From Thermoactinospora rubra (GTDB lineage Bacteria; Actinomycetota; Actinomycetes; Streptosporangiales; Streptosporangiaceae), in contig NZ_KZ084324.1 in the NCBI RefSeq assembly GCF_002093975.1, positions 20,377-67,604 on the forward strand: DNA of 47,228 nt, written 5' to 3'. The notes beneath the pieces were generated by a model. That model was given only the letters and a program-made list of their open reading frames with translations, was not told the DNA's origin and searched no databases. Below are positions 16,042 to 29,053 of this stretch, in pieces. How positions within the stretch are numbered: the first letter of the stretch is position 1; each line of letters begins with the position of its first letter. Made by a program: the position numbers and the translations under genes.

Positions 16042-16979
16042 GCGAGCTCCTCCGCCCGGCGGAACTGACGCAACAGGATGAGCGTGAAGACCATCGACGT
16101 GGCGAACAGCAGCAGCGCCAGCACCGAGGCGTAGCCCATGGACCAGTCGCGGAAGCCCGCGTGGAATAGGTGCTGCGGCAGCGTGAGCAGCGCGCCGTCG
16201 GGGTAGCCGGGCACGAAGCTGGAGCCGGGCGAGTCGGTGGCGCCCGACGCCACCCGGGAGGCGATCATCGCCTGGGTGAAGTACTGCAGGGCGTAGATCA
16301 CTCCGGTGATCGCCGAGAACATCAGCACGGGCGAGATCATCGGCAGCGTGACGCTGCGGAACTGCCGCCACGGCCCGGCGCCGTCGAGCGCGGCGGCCTC
16401 GTACAGCTGCTTGGGCACGTCCAGCAACGCCGCCAGGAAGATCACCATGAGGTTGCCGACGCCCCACATGGCCAGCAGCGTCAGGCTGGGCTTGGCCCAG
16501 GCCGGGTCGCCGAACCAGTCGGGCCCGCTGACGCCCGCCAGCGCGAGCAGCTGGTTCCACGGCCCGGTGGCGGGGTTCATCAGGAACACGAAGGCCACGG
16601 TGCCCGCCACCATCGGCACGAGGGAGGGCAGGTAGAAGACCGTCCGGAACAGGCCGACGCCCGCCTTGAGCCGGGTGACGAGCTGGGCCAGCGCCAGCGC
16701 GAAGACCACCTGGGCGGGCACCATGAAGACGACCAGCCACAGCGTGTTGCGCGCCGACAGCCACACCCGCTCGTCGCGCAGCAGGTAGCGGTAGTTGTCC
16801 AGGCCGGCGAACTCCAGCGTGAACAGGTCGTAGCGGTGGAAGGAGAAGTAGACCGTGGAGGCCAGCGGGTAGGCGAAGAAGATCGCGAAGCCCGCCAGCC
16901 ACGGCGAGAGCCAGGCGAGGGCGCGCAGGCCCTCGCTGCGCCGCCGGCGTGACGGCGCGGCGTGGACGTGGGAGGCCAT
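16038..16979 (-). CDS. csnF: carbohydrate ABC transporter permease, MalF type (CsnF-like)
   Basis: 313-residue CUT1 permease. A basic N-terminus (SRRRRSEG) precedes ALAWLSPWLAGFAIFFAYPLASTVYFSF, and the EAA loop is PKQLYEAAALDGAGPWRQFRSVTLPMISPV. It pairs with the MalG-type permease. It lies six bases after the solute-binding-protein gene and overlaps the next gene by four bases. Complete and normal in length. Confidence 0.93.
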   Translation of the reverse strand: MASHVHAAPSRRRRSEGLRALAWLSPWLAGFAIFFAYPLASTVYFSFHRYDLFTLEFAGLDNYRYLLRDERVWLSARNTLWLVVFMVPAQVVFALALAQLVTRLKAGVGLFRTVFYLPSLVPMVAGTVAFVFLMNPATGPWNQLLALAGVSGPDWFGDPAWAKPSLTLLAMWGVGNLMVIFLAALLDVPKQLYEAAALDGAGPWRQFRSVTLPMISPVLMFSAITGVIYALQYFTQAMIASRVASGATDSPGSSFVPGYPDGALLTLPQHLFHAGFRDWSMGYASVLALLLFATSMVFTLILLRQFRRAEELA

Positions 16980-16985
16980 GCGGGA

Positions 16986-18317
16986 TCAGCCCCCGGACAG
17001 CTTCAGCTTGTCGTCGATCCGCTTGTCGACGGCCTTCAGCCCGGCGTCGAGGTCGGCGACCGCGCCCTTCTCCCACTCCACGAGGAAGGTGGAGAAGGCC
17101 TCCTGGTTGAAGACGCTGTTGACGCTGGCGGGCAGGGTGCTGGTCTTGGGGTGGGAGAAGATGTCGAGGAACGTCTGGAAGTTGGCGTCCTTGGCGAGCT
17201 TCGGGTGCTCCATCGCGGCCTTGGTGGTCGGCACGTTGCGCAGCGCGTTGGACAGCGTCACCAGCGAGTCGGTGTCGGTGGTCAGGTGCTTGACCAGCTC
17301 CCAGGCGTGCTGCGGGTGCTTGGCGCCCCTGGGCACGCCGATCACGGTCCCGGCGGTGAAGCCGCTGCCGTACAGCTCGGGCTTGTCGTCGGCGACCGGC
17401 AGCGGCGCGGTGCCGTAGTTCAGGCCCTTGGCCATGTTGGCGATCATGGCGTTGCGCCACTCGCCGTCGAGGATCATGGCGACCTTGCCCTTGTGGAAGG
17501 GGTGCTCGGCGCCCCACTCGTCGCCCAGTCCCTTGCGGAACTTCTCCAGCTTGGCGTAGCCGTACCAGTCGACGAGCTCCTTCTGCCAGGTCAGCAGCTG
17601 CTTCCAGGCGGGGTCGGAGCCGATGGCCGAGGTGCCGTCCTCGTTGTACCACTTGGCTCCGACCATCGGGCCCAGGTGGGAGGGGGAGTTCTCGTAGTAC
17701 TGGAAGCTCGGGATGAAGCCGGCCACCTTGATGTCGCCGTCGGCGTCGCGGACCGTGAGCTTCTTGGTCAGCTCGGTCAGCTCTGAGAGCGTCTTGGGCG
17801 GCTCGTGGCCCTGCATCAGGTCCTTGTTGTAGTACAGGCCGTAGGCGTCGGCCAGCAGCGGCATCGTGCAGCGCTTGCCCTCGAACTCGGTGTAGGAGCG
17901 GGAGACCGCCGGCAGGACCGACAGGTCGATGCCGTCCTGCTCGATGACCGGGGTGAGGTCCTGGAAGGCGCCGCTCCTGCACCACTGGGCGACGTTGTCG
18001 GTGGTGAAGGAGGCCGCGACGTCCGGCGCCTTGCCGCTGCGGATGGCCTGGGTGATCTGGTCGTCCTGGACGCCCTTCTTGGCGACGACCTTGATCTGCG
18101 GGAACTTCCTGGTGAAGCCGGCGATGGCGTCCTGGAACGCCTTGACCTCGGCGTCGGTGGAGAAGCCGTGCCACAGCTCCAGCGTGGCGGGCGGCAGGGA
18201 TGCGGATCCCGACGGCTTGGGCTGGGCGCCGAGAGAGGGCGGCGCCTGCTTGCCGGCCGTGCATGCGACCAGGGTGAGCGAGGCGAGCCCGGCGACCGCG
18301 AGACGGACACAGCGCAC
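16986..18317 (-). CDS. csnE: sugar ABC transporter substrate-binding lipoprotein (CsnE-like)
   Basis: 443-residue extracellular solute-binding protein of the CUT1 (family 1) class. A lipoprotein signal peptide ends in the lipobox LVAC, with lipidated Cys19. Typical features follow: LELWHGFSTDAEVKAFQDAIAGFTRKFPQIKV, PDVAASFTTDNVAQW, MPLLADAYGLYYNKDLM and GKVAMILDGEWRNAMIANM. The start is GTG with AGGAG upstream. By synteny it captures chitosan-derived glucosamine oligosaccharides; the ligand is inferred, not read from the sequence. Confidence 0.9.
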   Translation of the reverse strand: MRCVRLAVAGLASLTLVACTAGKQAPPSLGAQPKPSGSASLPPATLELWHGFSTDAEVKAFQDAIAGFTRKFPQIKVVAKKGVQDDQITQAIRSGKAPDVAASFTTDNVAQWCRSGAFQDLTPVIEQDGIDLSVLPAVSRSYTEFEGKRCTMPLLADAYGLYYNKDLMQGHEPPKTLSELTELTKKLTVRDADGDIKVAGFIPSFQYYENSPSHLGPMVGAKWYNEDGTSAIGSDPAWKQLLTWQKELVDWYGYAKLEKFRKGLGDEWGAEHPFHKGKVAMILDGEWRNAMIANMAKGLNYGTAPLPVADDKPELYGSGFTAGTVIGVPRGAKHPQHAWELVKHLTTDTDSLVTLSNALRNVPTTKAAMEHPKLAKDANFQTFLDIFSHPKTSTLPASVNSVFNQEAFSTFLVEWEKGAVADLDAGLKAVDKRIDDKLKLSGG

Positions 18318-18373
18318 GGGTTACTCCTAGGGGGTGAGCTGGTGGAAGGGGACTTTCGGGTCTTTCGGGTCTG

Positions 18374-19364
18374 TCAACTGACGGGGACGGTGGAGCCGAA
18401 GACCTCGTCACGGACGGTGCCGAGTGCCTGGTCCAGAGCGCCGGCGAGGACCGGGTTGCCCTCGACGGCGGACAGCCGCACCCGGGGGCGCGGGATGGTG
18501 AGCGCGTGCAGCTCGCGTTCGACGAGATCGCGCAGCTGCTCGCCGCCGGCCGCCATGATGCCGCCGGCCAGCGCCTGGTAGCCGTGGTTGCCGAAGCGGC
18601 CGGCGTCGCGGGCGAGGGGCGGGCATGTAGCCGACCTCGCCCGCGCCGCCCGTGGCGCCCCGGTGCAGCCGCCCACCGATCATGAGGGCGGCCCCCACGC
18701 CCTCGTCGGCCCACAGCAGCACGAAGTCGCAGCAGCCGGCCGCCGCGCCGTACGCCTGCTCGGCCAGGGCGACGAGGTTGACGTCGTTCTCCACGTCCAC
18801 CGCCGCGCCGAGCGCGTCGGACAGGGTCGGCAGCAGGTCGGGGATGTGCCAGCCGGGCATGTCCTCGGCGGTCGCGTACTCCAGCCGGCCGCTGGCCGGG
18901 TTGATCGCGCCCTGCACGCCGATCACGACGCGGCGCAGCGGTCCGGGCGACCCCGCGCCGTCCAGCGCCGCGCGCAGCCGTTCGACCAGCGTGCTCGCGG
19001 GCCTGCGGGGCGTGGGCAGCACGGACTCTCCGACGATCGTGCCGGTGATGTCGGCCACCTGGACGGCGATCCGGTCGGGCGTGACGTCCATGGCGGCCAC
19101 GTAGGCGGCTGCGGGGTTGATCCGGTAGACCTCCGCCGTGCGGCCGGGCTGCCCGGCCCTGATCCCGTCGCTCACCACCAGCCCCGCCTCCTGCAGCCGG
19201 GCCAGCAGCTGGAACGCCGTCGGCTTGGACAGGCCGGTGAGCTCGCCGATCTCCGGCCGGGTCAGCGGGCCGCGCTCCAGGAGGACCCGCAGGGCCGCGC
19301 GGTCGTTGATCGCGCGCAGCAGGCTCGGCGTCCCGAGGGCGGGACTCTTCACGAGGACCTCCAT
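18374..19364 (-). pseudogene. csnR: ROK-family repressor (CsnR-like), frameshifted and internally shortened
   Basis: The first frame encodes an intact winged HTH (LTRPEIGELTGLSKPTAFQLLARLQEAGLVV) and ROK domain up to GEVGYMP. It then leaves the family (APRPRRRPLRQP) and runs to a stop at 18408. The family sequence resumes in another frame (LARDAGRFGNHGYQALAGG, then MAAGGEQLRDLVERELHAL, SAVEGNPVLAGALDQAL) to a stop at 18374. Removing one C from the C4 run at 18616-18619 restores the frame. Even then, only about 20 residues separate GEVGY from the C-terminal LAGG-MAAGGEQL block, where ROK repressors have roughly 100. A deletion, possibly between two LAGG-coding repeats, is therefore likely. A sequencing error could explain the frameshift but not the missing segment. 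Confidence 0.75.
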
Positions 19365-19370
19365 GGCTCA

Positions 19371-19389
19371 GTTAGTAATCTTTCCTAAC
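19371..19389. promoter_or_regulatory. CsnR-type operator at the csnR-csnE-K promoter
   Basis: GTTAGTAATCTTTCCTAAC is a 19-bp palindrome (8-bp arms with one mismatch, 3-bp centre) lying six bases upstream of the csnR start codon. It shares the plan GTTAGkAA-N3-TTyyTAAC with the site at 19503-19521. This placement predicts autoregulation and control of the whole transporter operon. The motif resembles the chitosanase palindrome described for CsnR in Streptomyces (recalled, not checked). Confidence 0.75.
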
Positions 19390-19502
19390 TCATACGGCTC
19401 AGCATGCGCCTTCGCGTGGACGCGGTCAAGGGGTGTTTTCTGATGAGAGCCCGGAATTTGGGCCTTGCGTCCCCTAACTCCCCCGCCTACGCTCCGCTGC
19501 AA

Positions 19503-19521
19503 GTTAGGAACCCTTCTTAAC
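19503..19521. promoter_or_regulatory. CsnR-type operator upstream of the GH8 gene
   Basis: GTTAGGAACCCTTCTTAAC is the second copy of the palindrome (one mismatch between arms), 27 bases before the GH8 start codon. It overlaps a potential -10 (TAACTA) and so is well placed to block transcription. A half site, CCCTAACTCCC, occurs near 19473. Confidence 0.75.
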
Positions 19522-19548
19522 TATCGGTCGAGTCGATCGGAGTCGTCC

Positions 19549-21192
19549 ATGCGAAGCAGAGCTGTGAAGGCCTTCGCCGCGATCGTCGCGTTAGCCGTAC
19601 CCCTGCTGATCCCCTCCGCGGCGACAGCGGCGGCGGACCCGCTGGTTTCGCGCGGCAAGCCCGCGACCGCCTCGTCCGTCGAGGCGAGCGGGCTCGAGGC
19701 GGCCAAGGCGGTCGACGGCAGCACCTCCACGCGGTGGGCGAGCGCCGAGGGCCACGATCCGGAGTGGCTCAGGATCGACCTGGGCGCCACGCACCGGATC
19801 AGCCGGGTCCGGCTGATCTGGGAGGTCGCCTACGCCAAGGCGTACCGCATCCAGACCTCCGCAGACGGATCGACCTGGACCGACGTCCACACCACGAGCA
19901 GCGGCGACGGCGGGACCGACGACCTGACGGTGTCCGCGAACGGCCGGTACGTGCGCATGTACGGCACGCAGCGCGGCACCCCCTACGGCTACTCCCTGTG
20001 GGAGTTCGAGGTGTACGGCATGGCGAGCGGCGGCGGAGGCGGGGTCGCCGTGCCGTTCGGCAGCCACACCATCCCCTACGCGCCCGGCATGCTGCGCCCG
20101 TCCGGCAACCAGGCGACCCTCGACAGCCAGGTGGTCGACTACTACCGGCGCTGGAAGGCCGCCTTCCTCCGGCAGAACTGCGGCAACGGCTGGTACCAGG
20201 TCATCTCCCCCGACGCCGACCACCCCTACGTGGCCGAGGCGCAGGGCTACGGCATGGTCATCGTCGCCACCATGGCCGGGGCCGACCCCGACGCCAAGAA
20301 GATCTTCGACGGCCTGGTCAAGTGGATGCTCGACCACCCCTCCTCCATCAATCCCGACCTGCTGGCCGCCGAGCAGGACGTCAACTGCCGCAGCGTGAAC
20401 GGCGGCGACGCCGCCACCGACGGCGACATGGACGTCGCCTACGGCCTGCTCCTGGCCGACCGGCAGTGGGGCAGCTCGGGGACCTACGACTACCGGCAGC
20501 TGGCGATCAGGCACATCAACGCCATCAAGAAGGACGAGGTCAACCCCTCGACCCACCTGCTCAAGCTGGGCGACTGGAGCAGCTCGGGCGACCGGTGGTA
20601 CTACATCTCGCGCAGCTCCGACTGGATGGCCGACCACTTCCGCGCCTTCAGGAAGGCCACCGGCGACAGCGCCTGGGACACCATCAGGACCGCCCACCAG
20701 AACCTGATCGGCAGGCTCCAGTCCACCTACGCCCCGAACACCGGGCTGCTGCCCGACTTCGTCGTCGACACGAACTCGACGCCCAAGCCGGCGCCCGGCG
20801 AGGTGCTCGAGGACCCGCACGACGGGCACTACTGGTGGAACGCCTGCCGTACCCCGTGGCGGATCGGCGACGACGCGGTGACCAGCGGGGACAGCAAGTC
20901 GCTCGCCGCGGCGCGCAAGCTGAACAGCTGGATCAAGGCCAAGACGGGCGGCGACCCCGACAGGATCGCCATCGGCTACAAGCTGGACGGCGCGCAGATC
21001 TCGAGCGGCAGCGAGGCGGCGTTCTTCGCGCCCTTCGCGGTGGCGGCGATGACCGACCCGGGCAGCCAGGCGTGGCTGGACGCGCTGTGGAACAAGATGC
21101 TCGACACGCCGATCGACACGAGCAGCTACTACTCGGCGAGCATCCAGCTGCAGGTCATGATCACGGTGACGCACAACCACTGGGTGCCCTGA
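19549..21192 (+). CDS. secreted GH8 glycoside hydrolase with N-terminal F5/8C (CBM32-like) domain, probable chitosanase
   Basis: 547 residues. A Sec signal peptide (to about residue 28) is followed by an F5/8 type C discoidin domain (about 30-157: KPATASSVEASGLEAAKAVDG, TRWASAEGHDPEWLRIDLG, YSLWEFEVYG), a Gly linker and a GH8 catalytic domain. The general acid is Glu230 in AEAQGYGM. The GH8 signature is at 289-305 (ATDGDMDVAYGLLLAD). GH8 includes chitosanases, endoglucanases and xylanases. Chitosanase is favoured by the shared operator with a csn-type uptake operon and by known GH8 chitosanases with discoidin domains. Start at MRSRAVKAF; longer frames would cross the operator. Confidence 0.88.
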   Translation: MRSRAVKAFAAIVALAVPLLIPSAATAAADPLVSRGKPATASSVEASGLEAAKAVDGSTSTRWASAEGHDPEWLRIDLGATHRISRVRLIWEVAYAKAYRIQTSADGSTWTDVHTTSSGDGGTDDLTVSANGRYVRMYGTQRGTPYGYSLWEFEVYGMASGGGGGVAVPFGSHTIPYAPGMLRPSGNQATLDSQVVDYYRRWKAAFLRQNCGNGWYQVISPDADHPYVAEAQGYGMVIVATMAGADPDAKKIFDGLVKWMLDHPSSINPDLLAAEQDVNCRSVNGGDAATDGDMDVAYGLLLADRQWGSSGTYDYRQLAIRHINAIKKDEVNPSTHLLKLGDWSSSGDRWYYISRSSDWMADHFRAFRKATGDSAWDTIRTAHQNLIGRLQSTYAPNTGLLPDFVVDTNSTPKPAPGEVLEDPHDGHYWWNACRTPWRIGDDAVTSGDSKSLAAARKLNSWIKAKTGGDPDRIAIGYKLDGAQISSGSEAAFFAPFAVAAMTDPGSQAWLDALWNKMLDTPIDTSSYYSASIQLQVMITVTHNHWVP

Positions 21193-21328
21193 TCCCGGCG
21201 GGGCCTCCACGGGCCGAGGACATGTCGTGGACGCGCTCGAGGGCGAAGACCGCGATGGACGGCGCGTCCACGTCCACCCGGGCCGCCTCGGCCTGGGGAT
21301 GCACCTTGGCGACGGCGGCGCCGCCGTT

Positions 21329-21598
21329 CTACGGACCGCCGAGCGGGATGCGCAGGCAGACCGCTCCGCGCAGGTCGAGCCAGGCCGCGTCCGGGCTCCG
21401 GACCAGGCGCAGCACGACCTCCTCGCACCCCGGGCAGCGGGCCACCAGGCCGGGAGCCCGGCTGTAGACGCGCAGGGAGGCCACCGGGCCGGTCAGGCCG
21501 CAGGAGGCGCAGCGGCCCACGGCGGCCGAGACGTCGGTGGCGAAGATCTCGGCCAGGGGCCCGGCCAGGGCGTTCCCGTCGAGGTAGTCGGCGCTCAT
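21329..21598 (-). CDS. DUF6510-type zinc-ribbon protein
   Basis: 89-residue protein with two CxxC pairs (C30/C33 and C55/C58) that should form a zinc ribbon, flanked by an N-terminal helix (LAGPLAEIFATDVSAAV) and a C-terminal strand region ending RIPLG. I recognise it as DUF6510, commonly next to sulfite-oxidase-like and FAD-reductase genes. It begins one base after the reductase stop, so it is cotranscribed. The function is unknown; a role in assembly or electron transfer of its neighbours is guesswork. Confidence 0.8.
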   Translation of the reverse strand: MSADYLDGNALAGPLAEIFATDVSAAVGRCASCGLTGPVASLRVYSRAPGLVARCPGCEEVVLRLVRSPDAAWLDLRGAVCLRIPLGGP

Positions 21599-21599
21599 G

Positions 21600-22295
21600 T
21601 CACTCTCCGGTGGGGCCGAAACGTTCGGTCTTGATGCGGGCGGGGTCGTGGCCGAGCTCGACCAGGAGCGTCGCGGCGGCTTCGACGAAGCCGGTCGGGC
21701 CGCACACGTAGCAGTCGGCTTCGCCGTACGGGCCGAGATCCGCGGCGGTGAGGCGGCCGGGCGGTCGCGCGTGGCCCTCCGGGGCGCTGCGCGTGTAGGC
21801 GAGCGTGACCGCCACGCCGGGGTCGGGGCTCAGCAGTTCGTCGGCGTAGTAGAGCTGCCCGGGCGAGCGCAGGGCGTAGACCAGCCGGAACGGGGCGCCC
21901 GACCCGGCGGCGCGGCGAGCTCTGATCATGGCCATCAGCGGCACGATCCCAGCGCCGCCGGCGACCAGCAGCACCGGCGTGGTGCCGTCCGGGCGCCAGA
22001 CGAACCAACCGCCCACCGGGCCGCGCAGCTCAAGCTCGTCGCCGGGCTCCATGTCCTGGGTGAGGTACGGCGAGACCTCCCCGTCCTCCACCCGCTGCAC
22101 GGTCAGCTCCACCCCCTCGGGCGCGGCCAGGGAGTAGCTGCGGCGGGCGGTGTAGCCGTCCTCGGCGGTCAGCCTGACATCGACGTGCTGGCCGGCGACG
22201 TGGCCGGGCCAGCCGGGCACGTCGAAGACCAGCGTGCGCGCGGTGGGGTTCTCGTCGCGCACCTTGACCAGGCGCGCGACCCGCCACTTAGTCAT
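21600..22295 (-). CDS. FAD/NAD(P)-binding ferredoxin-reductase-like oxidoreductase
   Basis: 231-residue FNR-family reductase. The FAD-binding barrel carries RRSYSLAAPEG and the NAD(P) domain carries LLVAGGAGIVPLMAMIRARR and CYVCGPTGFVEAAATLL. No C-terminal [2Fe-2S] domain is present. It probably passes NAD(P)H electrons to the molybdenum enzyme encoded just upstream. The chosen ATG overlaps that gene's TAA by eight bases (ATGACTAA); an ATG at 22301 would add two residues. Confidence 0.88.
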   Translation of the reverse strand: MTKWRVARLVKVRDENPTARTLVFDVPGWPGHVAGQHVDVRLTAEDGYTARRSYSLAAPEGVELTVQRVEDGEVSPYLTQDMEPGDELELRGPVGGWFVWRPDGTTPVLLVAGGAGIVPLMAMIRARRAAGSGAPFRLVYALRSPGQLYYADELLSPDPGVAVTLAYTRSAPEGHARPPGRLTAADLGPYGEADCYVCGPTGFVEAAATLLVELGHDPARIKTERFGPTGE

Positions 22296-22887
22296 CGGCA
22301 TAGCGCTGCTCGCGCCACGGGTCACCGTAGTTGTGGTAGCCCGCGGTCTCCCAGAAACCCGGCCAGTCCTCGGTCAGCAGCCGGATCCCGCGCACCCACT
22401 TGGCCGACTTCCAGAAGTACAGGTGCGGCACCAGCAACCGGGCCGGGCCGCCGTGCACGGGCGCCAGCTCCTCGCCCTCGTAGCGGTAGGCGATCCACGC
22501 TTTGCCGTCCAGCAGGTCCTCCAGCGGCAGGTTGGTGGTGTAGCCGCCGTAGGAGTGGACCAGCGCGTACTCCGCCGCCGTCTCCACGTCCTCGAACAGC
22601 ACGTCGAGGGAGACGCCCTGCCAGGTGGTGTCGAGCTTGGACCAGGTGGTCACGCAGTGGATGTCGACGGTCGGCGTCTCGTACGGCAGAGCCATCAGCT
22701 CCTGCCAGGTCCACCGGTGCGCCTGCCCGGTCTCGGTGTGGATGGCGAACTCCCACCGGTCGGGCGGCACGTCAGGCGTGGGCCCAGCCGACAGCACCGG
22801 GAAGTCCTCGGTGAGGTACTGGCCGGGCGGGAGCCGGTCGTCCCCGCCCCTGCGCCTGCCGCGGAATCCGCGAGTGAAGGTTGTCAT
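22288..22887 (-). CDS. sulfite-oxidase-like molybdopterin oxidoreductase
   Basis: 199-residue member of the sulfite oxidase/YedY molybdopterin fold, limited to the Moco domain. The predicted molybdenum-ligating Cys is C78 in VDIHCVTTW. SYGGYTTNLPLEDLL, GGPARLLVPHLYFWKSAKWVRGI and a C-terminal FWETAGYHNYGDPW are typical of the short actinobacterial type. There is no Tat signal, so it is cytoplasmic. The ATG has GGAGGG six bases upstream. It heads a three-gene operon with the reductase and DUF6510 protein. The substrate is unknown. Confidence 0.9.
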   Translation of the reverse strand: MTTFTRGFRGRRRGGDDRLPPGQYLTEDFPVLSAGPTPDVPPDRWEFAIHTETGQAHRWTWQELMALPYETPTVDIHCVTTWSKLDTTWQGVSLDVLFEDVETAAEYALVHSYGGYTTNLPLEDLLDGKAWIAYRYEGEELAPVHGGPARLLVPHLYFWKSAKWVRGIRLLTEDWPGFWETAGYHNYGDPWREQRYADD

Positions 22888-23095
22888 GCTGCCCTCCTGG
22901 AACTGTCATGGGGCTGCCCGGCGGAGGTGGCTTCTGAGGATCAGCTTGACCTGCTCCCCCACCCCCAGGATCGCAGATCCGACGGCGCGCCCACCGGCCG
23001 CTCCCGGCGGAAACGGGGGCTCAGGTTGTGGAATGCGAGGACGACGTGAGCGGGCTGGACCAGGGAGTCGACCGACAGCTTGCGGTAGGGTCCGG

Positions 23096-23397
23096 GCTGG
23101 GGAGGGCTGGACGGGCACCAGCCTGGTCTTCACCACCAAGCCGAGCCGTCCAATTGAGCCGCGTGACGTCGCTCGGTCCTTCACCCGGATCGGGGCCGAC
23201 GAGGGCCTGCGGCCCATCCGAGTTACGATCTGCGCCACACCGCCGCGGCGCTGCCCAAGAAGCTCGGCCTAGCGCCCCGCGACGCCATGGAGATCCTCGG
23301 CCACAGCCGGATCTCGATCACGATGGAGATCTACACTCACGGCGACGGCGAGAGCCGTACCGAGGCCATCCGCAGGGTCAACGGCCTGTTTGAGTGA
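23096..23397 (+). pseudogene. tyrosine-type integrase C-terminal remnant
   Basis: One frame reads LVFTTKPSRPIEPRDVARSFTRIGADEGLRPIRV. The next begins at 23224 with YDLRHTAAALPKK (box II R..H), then MEILGHSRISITMEIYTH (H..R and catalytic Tyr), and ends at 23397. A single missing C (GTTCACGAT reduced to GTTACGAT at about 23222-23229) separates them. The N-terminal two thirds are absent. It ends 65 bases from the 3' end of tRNA-Ile, as expected for an element that integrated in this tRNA. The left edge is approximate; 22888-23095 shows nothing recognisable. Confidence 0.75.
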
Positions 23398-23420
23398 GCC
23401 GTTGCAGTACCAGTTGCAGT

Positions 23421-23456
23421 AAAACGCCCCGAAGCTTGATCGCTACGGGGCGTTTT
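23421..23456. terminator. bidirectional hairpin terminator between integrase remnant and tRNA-Ile
   Basis: AAAACGCCCCG (23421-23431) pairs perfectly with CGGGGCGTTTT (23446-23456) over a 14-base loop, giving a T-run on the plus strand and A/T flanks on both. Two direct GTTGCAGTA repeats (23401 and 23413) precede it, often seen next to integrase genes. Confidence 0.75.
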
Positions 23457-23462
23457 CGCTGG

Positions 23463-23536
23463 TGGGGCTATCTGGACTTGAACCAGAGACCTCTTCCTTA
23501 TCAGGGAAGCGCTCTAACCGACTGAGCTATAGCCCC
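23463..23536 (-). tRNA. tRNA-Ile (anticodon GAT)
   Basis: A complete 74-base cloverleaf on the minus strand: acceptor GGGGCTA/TAGCCCC with discriminator A, D stem GCTC/GAGC, anticodon stem CTTCC/GGAAG around loop CTGATAA (anticodon GAT), five-base variable loop and T stem TCTGG/CCAGA with TTCAAGT. No CCA is encoded. It lies downstream of gyrB-gyrA, a classic actinobacterial position, and its 3' end was evidently used as an integration target. Confidence 0.96.
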
Positions 23537-23615
23537 GCGCACACCGAACGGTATCGCATCTGACCTCGGGAAGCGAACCCGTTCCGGCGACGAGGTAAAG
23601 CTTACCGCCTCCGCA

Positions 23616-23656
23616 GTACTGCTCGCGCCGACCGGCCTGGGCGGCGCGAGCAGTAC
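23616..23656 (-). terminator. strong hairpin after the DUF3566 gene
   Basis: A perfect 15-bp stem (23616-23630 with 23642-23656) and 11-base loop begins nine bases after the DUF3566 stop codon in gene orientation. No T-run follows, as is common for actinobacterial terminators. It probably ends the gyrB-gyrA-DUF3566 transcript. Confidence 0.65.
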
Positions 23657-23665
23657 CGGAGAACG

Positions 23666-24280
23666 CTACTCAGCCTCGCTGAAGGTCACCTCGACCCCGC
23701 CCACCAGGTCGGCGGCCACGTTGTAGATGACCGCCCCCAGCGTGGACAGAGCCGTGATCAGCACGACGTTCACCGCGCCGATCAACGCGGTGTACCCCAG
23801 GATGCGCACCGGCTCGAACCACTGCCCGATGTCGAAGCCGAGCGTGTTCTCCCCGTCGGAGGTGTTCAGCTGGTTGAACATCTGGATGATCGAGTCGAAC
23901 ACGCCGAGCGCGGACAGCACGCCGTACAGGACGGCCACCGCCACGAACAGGACCACGAAGCAGACGAGGGACAGCACGAAGCTGAACTTCATCGCCGACC
24001 ACGGCTCGACACGCCGCAGCACGAGGTGGGCCTTGCGCGGCATGCGCGGTTGCGTGGTCGGCTTGGCCTTCTTGGGCGTCTCGGCGGTGGCGGGCGCGGG
24101 GGGCGCCTCGGACGTCAGGGACGGCCGGACCCGCACCGTGTCGTTGGCGTCGGCGTCGGCGTCGGTCTTGGCGTCATCCTCGACGACGGCCGTGGGCTCT
24201 TCTTCCTCGACCGGCTTCGGCTGCTTGCCGTTCTCGCGAGTCGTCGGCTTGGTCTTGGCGGAGCTGCCCTGGGCGCTCAT
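23666..24280 (-). CDS. DUF3566 transmembrane protein
   Basis: 204 residues. A long disordered, acidic N-terminus (EEEEPTAVVEDDAKTDADADAND) and a basic Pro-rich stretch precede the DUF3566 domain (HLVLRRVEPWSAMKFSFVLSLVCFVVLFVAVAVLYGVL...). A second hydrophobic segment (ILGYTALIGAVNVVLITALSTLGAVIYN) precedes a short acidic tail. The domain is found almost always downstream of gyrA in actinobacteria, as here (three bases after the gyrA stop). The function is unestablished; the two membrane segments place it in the cytoplasmic membrane. Confidence 0.9.
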   Translation of the reverse strand: MSAQGSSAKTKPTTRENGKQPKPVEEEEPTAVVEDDAKTDADADANDTVRVRPSLTSEAPPAPATAETPKKAKPTTQPRMPRKAHLVLRRVEPWSAMKFSFVLSLVCFVVLFVAVAVLYGVLSALGVFDSIIQMFNQLNTSDGENTLGFDIGQWFEPVRILGYTALIGAVNVVLITALSTLGAVIYNVAADLVGGVEVTFSEAE

Positions 24281-24283
24281 GGA

Positions 24284-26788
<2,505 letters not shown>

Positions 26789-26819
26789 GTGTCAAAGATC
26801 CTTTTCTGTACGGCTACCG

Positions 26820-29053
<2,234 letters not shown>

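Noticed and set aside
18408..18676. Programmed frameshift in the ROK gene
   Set aside because: No slippery heptamer or stimulatory structure is evident, and a family segment is also missing, so decay is simpler.
22906..23095. Gene on either strand left of the integrase remnant
   Set aside because: Short frames show no recognisable domain or start signal; probably decayed mobile-element DNA.
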